Positions 1 through 6,058 of a DNA stretch of 7,719 nucleotides are shown here, one piece after another. Position numbers and translations under genes: made by a program. The notes under the pieces are model-generated. The model saw nothing but the letters and a program-made list of their open reading frames with translations. It did no database searches and had not been told where the DNA came from. Positions within the stretch are counted from its first letter, which is position 1. The number at the start of each line of letters is the position of its first letter. The stretch covers positions 1 through 7,719 of the forward strand of contig SHAI01000123.1 in assembly GCA_004213235.1 (NCBI GenBank), read 5' to 3'. The stretch is from Parvularculaceae bacterium. Its GTDB lineage: Bacteria; Pseudomonadota; Alphaproteobacteria; Caulobacterales; Parvularculaceae.

Positions 1-1008
1 AAACGTAGATTAACGCCGCGCCAACGCGCGGTATTGCAGGCAAAAATCAAGCGCAAACGCCTCGCGGCCGCGCAGGCCGAAATCGGCGCTGACGACGAAG
101 ATGAAAACTTTGACAGCTTGGGCATGGGCGTCGGTGTACCGTCTGAATTACACGCAGAACGCGCCGGAAATCAGTCAGACCTAGACGCCATTGAAGATGC
201 GCCAAGCGCGATGGAATCCGGCCGGCGGTTCCTCTCCGGTATCGCGTCGCGCCCCGTATTGGTCGCCCTTGGGGCCGGCATAGTTCTGTCACTGACGACC
301 TTTGGTTTCTTGATTAAGGACGCTTTATTGGGTGATCAGGCCATCCTGGCTGGGGTGAACCCGCAGCAGCAGCCCGAAATAACAATACCGCGCGCGAATG
401 ATGTCGAGCAACCTGCCGTGCCGGTCGACCCACGGGCAGTGTTTGACAATGCCATACGCGCGCTCAACGCCGCGCTGGACAACGGGCAACAAAGAGCTGC
501 AATCCGCGAAATCGAACGGGCCGCTGACCTCGGCCACCCACCGGCACAGCTTCAGCTTGGTGAGATGCGTAAACTTGGGCAGATCCTTGAGCAGGACCTC
601 ACACAGGCCCGCACCTGGTATCGGCGCGCCGCAAACGGCGGCAATGTGCTCGCCATGCACCGCTTGGGTGTCATGACATCGCGTGGCGAGGGTGGTCCAT
701 CGGATCTGATCGCGTCGGTCTCCTGGTTTGAAAAGTCGGCCAATCTTGGCCTGTTAGACTCACAATTTAATCTGGGTGCCAGCTATCATCCAGCGGGAGA
801 AGAAGACCAGTTTGGCATCAAGGACCGCAGCAAGGCCTATTTCTGGTATTCCGTCGCCGCGCGGAATGGTGACACACAGGCTGATGAGCTTGCCACGGGA
901 CTTGGCGGCGGCCTTACCTCCAGTGAACGCAGCAGAATCGATGCAGAAGTTACTAGCTGGATCGCGCAAACCCCAGATCCAGTGGCGAATGAACGCCCGG
1001 CGGTTTAA
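1..1008 (+). CDS. SEL1-repeat, single-pass membrane protein, PodJ-like C-terminal part (5' partial)
   Basis: The reading frame is open from base 1, so the true start lies upstream; the TTG at 34 is only the first start-type codon inside the window and lacks a convincing ribosome site. Numbering from that TTG, residues 1-70 are charged and cytoplasmic-looking (a KIKRKR basic run, then an acidic DDEDE run). Residues about 74-94 form one clear hydrophobic helix. Residues 95-150 are a proline-rich linker, and about 155-280 hold three SEL1-like repeats with the usual LG...A..W...AA..G spacing (for example QLGEM...ARTWYRRAANGG, RLGVM...SVSWFEKSANLG, NLGAS...AYFWYSVAARNG). The last repeat has a lengthened loop. 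This order (cytoplasmic part, one membrane helix, periplasmic SEL1 repeats) is that of the C-terminal half of PodJ-type polar localisation factors. SEL1 repeats generally bind other proteins. The specific PodJ assignment is inference, because the coiled-coil N-terminus that would confirm it is outside the window. It could be another SEL1 envelope protein. Confidence 0.8.
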   Translation, partial: KRRLTPRQRAVLQAKIKRKRLAAAQAEIGADDEDENFDSLGMGVGVPSELHAERAGNQSDLDAIEDAPSAMESGRRFLSGIASRPVLVALGAGIVLSLTTFGFLIKDALLGDQAILAGVNPQQQPEITIPRANDVEQPAVPVDPRAVFDNAIRALNAALDNGQQRAAIREIERAADLGHPPAQLQLGEMRKLGQILEQDLTQARTWYRRAANGGNVLAMHRLGVMTSRGEGGPSDLIASVSWFEKSANLGLLDSQFNLGASYHPAGEEDQFGIKDRSKAYFWYSVAARNGDTQADELATGLGGGLTSSERSRIDAEVTSWIAQTPDPVANERPAV

Positions 1009-1082
1009 CCATCTGCCACTGCCCCTTCGCGGCGCAAGACCGTCGGACTAAACTAACGTGACCAGCAGCAGGCTTACTGTTT

Positions 1083-1556
1083 ATGCGTCAAAAAGAACTA
1101 ACTCGCCTTGGCTATGCGGGCCTTGCCCCCTTTGTTGCGTCGGCCATCGGGGTTTTGGCAATGCCCGAAGCCACACCAAACATGGCCGCAATAATCGGCA
1201 CCGTCTATAGCGCAATCATCGCCAGTTATATGGCGGGCATGGGGGCTGGCGGGTTGATTGTTTCAGGGCGCCCCGCTGACCGGGCACTTTTACCAGGCAT
1301 GATCGCAAGTCTCATCGCGTGGTTGGCCGCACTTCCCCTTGGCCTGAGCGAAACTGCTGGCTTAGTGCTTAGTTTCAATTATATCCCGCAACGCTGCGTT
1401 TTGATGATCGCGGTTTTCATTTACCTCCTCAAGATCGACCTTGAAGCGGTCGCGGCTAATGGCCTGCCGGGCTGGTACGCGCATCTCAGAAAGCGACTGA
1501 CGCTCGGCGCATGCATTTCCCTGGCGACCATCGCGGCTGGCGTCAGCATAGCGTGA
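1083..1556 (+). CDS. DUF3429-type small multi-pass membrane protein
   Basis: This 157-residue protein is largely hydrophobic, with about five predicted membrane segments near residues 10-27, 35-60, 70-88, 92-117 and 138-156. The opening LGYAGLAPFVAS and the late LPGWYAHLRKRLT segment (residues 128-140, a P.WY..LR..LT pattern) match my memory of the DUF3429 family, found mostly in proteobacteria with no established function. The middle loop reads YMAGMGAGG, where family members as I recall them often have a G..HWG-like motif, so this may be a divergent member. ATG 1083 is preceded by a weak CAGG ribosome site at 1069-1072. The gene follows the SEL1 protein by 74 bases on the same strand and could share its transcript. 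No enzymatic residues stand out, and I assign no function. Confidence 0.75.
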   Translation: MRQKELTRLGYAGLAPFVASAIGVLAMPEATPNMAAIIGTVYSAIIASYMAGMGAGGLIVSGRPADRALLPGMIASLIAWLAALPLGLSETAGLVLSFNYIPQRCVLMIAVFIYLLKIDLEAVAANGLPGWYAHLRKRLTLGACISLATIAAGVSIA

Positions 1557-1592
1557 CCGGGCGGGCTATCCATAAACCAGCGCGTTGACGCC

Positions 1593-1627
1593 GCGGGATT
1601 CTGAGAACCACGCCAAACTCTTTTTTT
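1593..1627 (+). terminator. Weak intrinsic-terminator-like hairpin with T7 tract
   Basis: Bases 1593-1601 (GCGGGATTC) pair with 1605-1613 (GAACCACGC) around a TGA loop, giving eight base pairs with single-base bulges at A1598 and A1610. Seven spacer bases follow, then an unbroken run of seven Ts at 1621-1627. The position, between the DUF3429 gene and the alcohol dehydrogenase, fits the end of the first transcript. The stem is bulged and the spacer is longer than usual, so termination may be poor or absent. Confidence 0.3.
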
Positions 1628-1640
1628 GTCTCCGAAGCAA

Positions 1641-1670
1641 ATGCCACTGTCAGCCAGTATGGCATGACAG
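1641..1670. repeat. Two interleaved inverted repeats upstream of the alcohol dehydrogenase
   Basis: ATGCCA (1641-1646) is the exact reverse complement of TGGCAT (1660-1665), and the adjoining CTGTC (1647-1651) is the exact reverse complement of GACAG (1666-1670). Eight bases separate the two halves. The two pairings interleave, so only one hairpin can form at a time in RNA. As DNA, the six-base pair forms a symmetric site spanning 25 bases. It lies 47 bases before the dehydrogenase start, where an operator or leader element would be expected. I found no convincing -35/-10 pair around it, so an operator role is inference. Confidence 0.35.
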
Positions 1671-1716
1671 CGCCTGCGGTACTATCGTGCTTATCCGGAG
1701 ACATCGAGACAAGACC

Positions 1717-2865
1717 ATGAAATCTTTTACATTCCACACGACACCCGAAATCATTTTTGAAAATGGCTCTACAAAACGCCTTGGGGAGATAGTGTCTGGG
1801 CAGATGAAACGCCCCATGTTTCTGACGGACCCGGGCTTGATGGCCGCCGGGATCGCACCGCCGGCGATCGAGAGTTTAAAGGCGGCAGGTCTTGATGTTC
1901 TGGTCTATGACGAAGTTGAAGCTGATCCGCCAGCACAAAGGGTGCGCGATGCGGTAGCTAGAGGCGAGGCACACAAAGCTGACGGCGTTATCGCAGTGGG
2001 CGGTGGGTCCTCAATGGATACCGCGAAAATCGTCGCTGCCCTGATGAATACTGGTAGACCGCTGGAAGAAATTTATGGCACGGACAATGTGGGCCGGCGC
2101 GATGTCCCTCTGGTGTGCGCCCCGACAACCGCTGGCACCGGTTCTGAAGTTACCTCCATCTCGGTTATCACGACGGAAACAGACGAGAAAATGGGCGTTG
2201 TTGATAATGCGCTCTATCCAGACATGGCGGTCCTGGACCCGGAAGTCACCATGGGTGTGCCACGCCACGTCACCGCAGCGACAGGCATTGATGCGATGGT
2301 ACACGCCATAGAGGCGTACACGAATATTCATCGCAAAAACCCAGTATCCGATGCCCTTGCGCGTGAGGCTCTATCCCTACTATCGGCAAATATTGTCCGC
2401 GCATGCGAGACGCCAGACGATAAGGATGCCCGCGCAAACATGCTGCTTGGCGCAATGCTCGCCGGTCAAGCCTTTGCAAATTCACCCGTTGGTGCCGTAC
2501 ATGGCCTTGCCTACCCCCTTGGCGGTATTTTTCACGTGCCTCATGGCCTCTCCAATTCGTTGATGTTGGAGCCGGTGTTAAAATTCAATGCACCAAACGC
2601 GGCCAGCCAATATGCGGAACTGGCATCTTGTGTTGGTGCTGATATGGCGGGGTCGGATGAAGCGCGCTGCACGGCGTTCATTGCAAAATTGGTTGAGATT
2701 ATCATCGCCACTGGCATCGAGCGGCGCCTCAGCGATGTTGGCGTTTCGCACAATGACCTGCCCAGAATGGCGGAAGATGCGATGAAAGCACAGCGCGTGC
2801 TCGTTAATAATCCCCGCGAAGTGACCTATGATGATGCGCTTCGCATGTATGCTGACGTGTTATAA
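1717..2865 (+). CDS. Iron-containing alcohol dehydrogenase (group III, FucO/YiaY type)
   Basis: This 382-residue protein has the usual family length and is expected to be a cytoplasmic NAD(P)-dependent enzyme interconverting an alcohol and an aldehyde or ketone. The N-terminal nucleotide-binding part carries VGGGSSMD (94-101) and the PTTAGTGSE signature (136-144). The C-terminal helical part carries the metal site: Asp192 and His196 (IDAMVHAIEAY), then His262 and His276 (VHGLAYPLGG to FHVPHG), with the same 4- and 14-residue spacings as in E. coli FucO (Asp196, His200, His263, His277). All four ligands are present, so the enzyme looks intact. I chose ATG 1717 rather than an upstream in-frame TTG at 1585, because the protein then begins at the normal family N-terminus (KSFTFHTTPEIIFENG) and the extra 44 residues look non-coding. 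The ribosome site is poor: GGAG at 1697-1700 is 16 bases away. It is followed three bases later by a thioesterase gene, which points to a two-gene unit. The substrate cannot be read from the sequence. The neighbourhood of methylcrotonyl-CoA carboxylase genes suggests a short or branched-chain alcohol, but that is a guess. Confidence 0.92.
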   Translation: MKSFTFHTTPEIIFENGSTKRLGEIVSGQMKRPMFLTDPGLMAAGIAPPAIESLKAAGLDVLVYDEVEADPPAQRVRDAVARGEAHKADGVIAVGGGSSMDTAKIVAALMNTGRPLEEIYGTDNVGRRDVPLVCAPTTAGTGSEVTSISVITTETDEKMGVVDNALYPDMAVLDPEVTMGVPRHVTAATGIDAMVHAIEAYTNIHRKNPVSDALAREALSLLSANIVRACETPDDKDARANMLLGAMLAGQAFANSPVGAVHGLAYPLGGIFHVPHGLSNSLMLEPVLKFNAPNAASQYAELASCVGADMAGSDEARCTAFIAKLVEIIIATGIERRLSDVGVSHNDLPRMAEDAMKAQRVLVNNPREVTYDDALRMYADVL

Positions 2866-2868
2866 GGC

Positions 2869-3312
2869 GTGGCAAATTCAACCGAAACCCGCGCAGCCTA
2901 TCCGCACATTGCGCCTTTGCAAACAAGGTGGGCCGATAATGACGTTTACGGACATGTGAATAATGTTACCTATTATTCTTATTTCGATACGGTCGTAAAC
3001 GATTACCTTATCGGACGCGGCGCACTGGATATTCATGGCGGCGCGGTCATCGGTCTCGTCGTGGAGACCGGGTGTCGATATTTTTCGCCGCTCGCTTTTC
3101 CCCAGGCTCTAGAGGGTGGTCTGCGCGTCGCGCGCATTGGTACGTCATCCGTTCGTTATGAGCTTGCGGTCTTCGCATCAGGTCAAGAGACGCCTGCGGC
3201 GGAGGGGCATTTTATCCATGTCTATGTGGACCGGGAAAATCGCAGACCAACGGCGCTGCCGGGGCCGCTGCGCACTGCGCTAGAGGCCATCGCCATCCCC
3301 CCGATCGGCTAG
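2869..3312 (+). CDS. Hotdog-fold acyl-CoA thioesterase (4HBT/YbgC/FadM-like)
   Basis: This 147-residue, single hotdog domain protein is of the 4HBT type, expected to hydrolyse an acyl-CoA thioester in the cytoplasm. Residues 20-40 contain the active-site pattern RWADNDVYGHVNN followed by YYSYFD. The Asp25...His29-Val-Asn-Asn arrangement is that of FadM/YbgC-like thioesterases, where the Asp is the catalytic acid. The start is GTG 2869: the frame is bounded upstream by the dehydrogenase stop TAA 2863-2865, and later start-type codons would remove part of the domain or its catalytic motif. The only purine-rich stretch, AAGG at 2864-2867, overlaps that stop and is one base from GTG, too close for a normal Shine-Dalgarno site, so translation is probably coupled to the dehydrogenase by reinitiation. 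The three-base spacing indicates joint expression and possibly a linked function. The acyl-CoA substrate is not evident. Confidence 0.88.
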   Translation: MANSTETRAAYPHIAPLQTRWADNDVYGHVNNVTYYSYFDTVVNDYLIGRGALDIHGGAVIGLVVETGCRYFSPLAFPQALEGGLRVARIGTSSVRYELAVFASGQETPAAEGHFIHVYVDRENRRPTALPGPLRTALEAIAIPPIG

Positions 3313-3515
3313 TGCCGGCTATATGATGCCATGCCAAACCGGTTGATGCCCCAATTGACGCCATTTTCCGGCGGCCTGGCGCGCACGCCCCTTTTTGCTT
3401 TGCACAAAACCATCACCGGAAGGCCATTGTAAAATGAGCGCCGGGCGTTTCTCTTGTTAGTGCATTCTGCTACACCAGCGCATAAGTTGGAAACGCCAGA
3501 AAGATACTCCCCTGT
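3313..3515 (+). promoter_or_regulatory. Non-coding gap likely holding the carboxylase operon promoter
   Basis: This 203-base gap separates the dehydrogenase/thioesterase pair from the carboxylase genes and is the largest gap between + strand genes in the window. A -10-like TAAAAT lies at 3430-3435, but no good -35 sits 16-18 bases upstream. A TTGACG at 3355-3360 has no AT-rich -10 at the right distance. I see no strong terminator hairpin and no convincing palindromic operator. A promoter here is inferred from gap size and the change of pathway step, not from clear elements. Confidence 0.25.
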
Positions 3516-5120
3516 ATGCCGGTCATTCAGTCGAAACTCAGCCCGAATTCTGACAGTTTTGCTGCCAATGCAGCAGCCATGCGCATCCTTGTTGATGAGC
3601 TCAAAGCAAACACCGCCCAAGTCGCCGCCGGCGGCGGGCCGGAGCGAGCCGCACGCCACCGCGCGCGCGGGAAACTATTGGCACGCGAAAGGGTGGAACG
3701 CCTCCTCGATCCCGGATCTGCATTTCTTGAAATTGGCGCGTTTGCCGCCTGGGACATGTACACAAAGGACGTCAATGCCGCCGGTGCCGTTGCTGGCGTC
3801 GGCCAGGTCGCTGGTACAACATGTATGATCCTCGCCAATGACCCAACCGTCAAAGGCGGCACCTACCACCCCATGACGGTAAAAAAGCACCTGCGTGCGC
3901 AGGAGATTGCGCAGGAAAACAGGCTGCCATGCATTTATCTGGTGGAATCAGGCGGCGCATTCCTGCCGATGCAGGATGAAGTTTTCCCCGATAAGGATGA
4001 TTTCGGACGAATTTTTTACAATCAGGCAAATATGTCTGCTGCGGGCATTCCGCAAATCGCGGTCGTCCATGGCAGTTGTACTGCGGGCGGTGCCTATGTG
4101 CCAGCCATGTCAGATGAAGCCATCATTGTCCGTCGGCAGGGGACCATTTTTCTAGGTGGCCCTCCTTTGGTGAAAGCAGCAACCGGCGAAGTGGTCAGTG
4201 CTGAAGACCTTGGCGGCGGTGATGTCCATACCCGCGAAAGCGGTGTCGCTGATCATCTGGCCGAAGATGATGACCATGCCTTAGGGCTCGCCCGCCAGAT
4301 CATCTCGCGATTGAACTGGCGAAAGCTTGGCGCGCTTTCAGTGATCAGCCCTGCCCCGCCGGCATATGCGACAGAAGAAATTTATGGCGTCGTCGAACAT
4401 GACGCACGAAAACCCTATGACGCACGGGAATTAATTGCGCGGATCGTCGATGCATCGATATTTGATGAGTTTAAACCACTTTACGGGTCTACCCTTGTCA
4501 CCGGCTTTGCCCATTTACATGGATATCCTGTCGGCATCCTGGCGAATAACGGCATTTTGTTTTCCGAAAGCGCGCAAAAAGGTGCGCACTTCATAGAGCT
4601 TTGCAGTCAACGTAAAATTCCCCTGGTCTTTCTACAGAACATTACCGGCTTCATGGTTGGCAGATCCGCCGAAGCTGGCGGTATCGCCAAGGACGGTGCC
4701 AAGCTCGTCACCGCGGTATCAACCGCCCGGGTTCCAAAGTTTACCATTGTCGTTGGTGGATCTTACGGCGCGGGCAATTATGGCATGTGCGGGCGCGCCT
4801 ATAGCCCGCGGTTTTTGTTCATGTGGCCCAATGCGCGCATATCCGTCATGGGCGGGGAGCAGGCAGCAAGCGTTCTGGCGACGGTGCGGCGAGACGGGCT
4901 GAAACCAGGTCAGGAATGGCCCGAACAAGAAGAAGAAGCATTCAAGGCAAAAATACGCGAAGATTATGAACGTCAGGGATCACCTTATTATTCTTCTGCA
5001 CGCCTCTGGGACGATGGCGTAATCGACCCTGCGCAGACGCGGGATGTTCTTGGCCTGTGCATTTCGGCAAGCCTCAATGCCCCGATTGAAGATACCCGCT
5101 TTGGCGTCTTTAGAATGTAA
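3516..5120 (+). CDS. liuB: 3-methylcrotonyl-CoA carboxylase, carboxyltransferase (beta) subunit
   Basis: This 534-residue protein matches the usual MCC beta length of about 535. It transfers carboxyl from biotin, carried on the alpha subunit, to 3-methylcrotonyl-CoA, giving 3-methylglutaconyl-CoA in leucine breakdown. The N-terminal crotonase-like half has RARGKLLARERVERLLDPGS (49-68), then ESGGAFLP (144-151) and QDEVFPD (153-159), GRIFYNQANMSA (164-175) and GSCTAGGAYVPAMSDE (186-201), whose glycine-rich turns form one oxyanion hole. The C-terminal half has QNITGFMVG (374-382) and GGSYGAGNYGMCGRAYSPRF (414-433), the second oxyanion hole. The DEVFPD and FYNQANMSA segments favour MCC over propionyl-CoA or geranyl-CoA carboxylase beta subunits. 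ATG 3516 is the first start after an in-frame TAA at 3483-3485. The ribosome site AGAAAGA (3498-3504) is weak. A crotonase and the alpha subunit follow with gaps of 60 and 86 bases, which is liuBCD order. Confidence 0.96.
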   Translation: MPVIQSKLSPNSDSFAANAAAMRILVDELKANTAQVAAGGGPERAARHRARGKLLARERVERLLDPGSAFLEIGAFAAWDMYTKDVNAAGAVAGVGQVAGTTCMILANDPTVKGGTYHPMTVKKHLRAQEIAQENRLPCIYLVESGGAFLPMQDEVFPDKDDFGRIFYNQANMSAAGIPQIAVVHGSCTAGGAYVPAMSDEAIIVRRQGTIFLGGPPLVKAATGEVVSAEDLGGGDVHTRESGVADHLAEDDDHALGLARQIISRLNWRKLGALSVISPAPPAYATEEIYGVVEHDARKPYDARELIARIVDASIFDEFKPLYGSTLVTGFAHLHGYPVGILANNGILFSESAQKGAHFIELCSQRKIPLVFLQNITGFMVGRSAEAGGIAKDGAKLVTAVSTARVPKFTIVVGGSYGAGNYGMCGRAYSPRFLFMWPNARISVMGGEQAASVLATVRRDGLKPGQEWPEQEEEAFKAKIREDYERQGSPYYSSARLWDDGVIDPAQTRDVLGLCISASLNAPIEDTRFGVFRM

Positions 5121-5126
5121 CAACTG

Positions 5127-5164
5127 CGCGCTTACGCTTTGATTACTCAAAGGAACCTGGCGCG
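5127..5164 (+). repeat. Two-part imperfect hairpin in the liuB-liuC spacer
   Basis: An inner stem pairs CTTTG (5137-5141) with CAAAG (5148-5152) around a six-base loop. An outer stem pairs CGCGC (5127-5131) with GCGCG (5160-5164), with unpaired bases between the two stems. The structure fills most of the 60-base spacer and ends just before the liuC ribosome site at 5168-5173. It has no T tract, so it is not an intrinsic terminator. It could protect or pace the downstream message, or be chance. Confidence 0.25.
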
Positions 5165-5180
5165 AGAAAAGGAAACGATC

Positions 5181-5972
5181 ATGAGCCAAACCCTTTTGAT
5201 CAGCATCGATACAAATGGTGTCGTAACACTGACCATGAACCGGCCCGAAGTCCGCAATGCGTTCAATGAAGAAATGATAGACGCCATCTGCGATGCCATG
5301 GGCCGCTACGGGTCCGACGATAATGTACGGGCAATTGTGATAACCGGGGCCGGCAAAATATTCTCAGGCGGCGCCGATCTGAACATGATGCAGCGCGCAG
5401 GCAGTGCGTCTGCGGAAGAAAACCGCGACGATGCGCGACGCCTTGCCTACATGCTTCACGGTATCAACAATTGTGCAAAACCGGTCGTGGCGCTGGTGAA
5501 CGGCCCGGCTTTTGGTGGCGGTGTCGGCCTGGTCGCCGCATGCGATATCTCCATCGCATCGGAGGACGCCTTTTTCGCCCTTTCTGAAGTACGCCTGGGT
5601 TTGATCCCGGCGGTCATCTCCCCCTTTGTTGTGAAAGCGATAAGCGCCCAGGAAGCTCGCCGCTGGTTTTTAACCGGCGAACGGTTTGATGCAGAGACCG
5701 CCAAACGCATTGGCCTTGTTCACATGGTCGCAATGCCCGCGCAGTTAAATGCGACACTGGACGCAACCCTGAGTGATTTACTCGTCGGCGGCCCGGCCGC
5801 GCAGGCAGCCACGAAATCCCTGATAAATGCTGTTGACTCTAAACAGATTGATAAATCACTCCTCGAAGATACGGCCAACAGGATCGCGCACATACGTGCC
5901 ACGCCAGAGGGTAAAGAAGGCATCGACGCGTTTTTAAACAAGCGAAAACCTAATTGGATCAAGGACACATAA
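5181..5972 (+). CDS. liuC: Enoyl-CoA hydratase family protein, likely methylglutaconyl-CoA hydratase
   Basis: This 263-residue single-domain crotonase has the usual length. In this position it should hydrate 3-methylglutaconyl-CoA to HMG-CoA, the step after the carboxylase. ITGAGKIFSGGADLNMM (54-70) and NGPAFGGGVGLVAACD (107-122) provide the two backbone amides of the oxyanion hole. SEVRLGLIPAVISPFVV (135-151) carries Glu136, equivalent to the catalytic Glu164 of rat enoyl-CoA hydratase. The other classical catalytic residue (Glu144 in rat) falls at Gly116 here. As I recall, bacterial LiuC-like and related hydratases share this GGGVG form, so it does not by itself mean the protein is inactive. 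ATG 5181 is chosen over an in-frame TTG at 5139 because AAAGGA (5168-5173) lies seven bases before it, the best Shine-Dalgarno site in the window. Its place between the beta and alpha carboxylase genes supports LiuC. Other crotonase functions cannot be excluded from sequence alone. Confidence 0.9.
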   Translation: MSQTLLISIDTNGVVTLTMNRPEVRNAFNEEMIDAICDAMGRYGSDDNVRAIVITGAGKIFSGGADLNMMQRAGSASAEENRDDARRLAYMLHGINNCAKPVVALVNGPAFGGGVGLVAACDISIASEDAFFALSEVRLGLIPAVISPFVVKAISAQEARRWFLTGERFDAETAKRIGLVHMVAMPAQLNATLDATLSDLLVGGPAAQAATKSLINAVDSKQIDKSLLEDTANRIAHIRATPEGKEGIDAFLNKRKPNWIKDT

Positions 5973-6058
5973 TCCGCATTTCAGGAACGAAATACGACCT
6001 GTGATGAATTTTCTTGACCTGGATGCAAGCCTGCCAAGAGTGATGAAGAAAGTGCGTG

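Noticed and set aside
1641..1670. H-type RNA pseudoknot from the interleaved repeats
   Set aside because: Both crossing loops would have zero bases, which is sterically implausible; mutually exclusive hairpins or a DNA site are more likely.
1660..1677. TGGCAT followed by a TGC as a sigma-54 promoter
   Set aside because: The GG to GC distance is about 15 bases, not the 12 required by the -24/-12 consensus.
1585..1716. In-frame TTG at 1585 that would extend the alcohol dehydrogenase by 44 residues
   Set aside because: The extension covers the terminator-like and inverted-repeat region, does not look like family sequence, and the protein from ATG 1717 already has the full normal length.
3355..3383. 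TTGACG at 3355 as the -35 of a promoter before liuB
   Set aside because: The sequence 16-18 bases downstream is GC-rich (near TGGCGCG) and has no -10 resemblance.
3395..3409. TTTTGC...GCACAAAA as a terminator after the thioesterase
   Set aside because: The stem is short and AT-rich with an interrupting C and is not followed by a T tract.
3309..3862. Reverse-strand frames across the liuB start and its upstream gap
   Set aside because: They are antisense shadows without recognisable domains, and they overlap a clearly coding + strand gene.
3516..5120. Geranyl-CoA or propionyl-CoA carboxylase beta subunit
   Set aside because: The DEVFPD and FYNQANMSA segments, the 534-residue length and the liuBCD gene order fit methylcrotonyl-CoA carboxylase better.
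5139..5180. In-frame TTG start for the crotonase at 5139
   Set aside because: ATG 5181 has a well-placed AAAGGA and begins the normal crotonase N-terminus.
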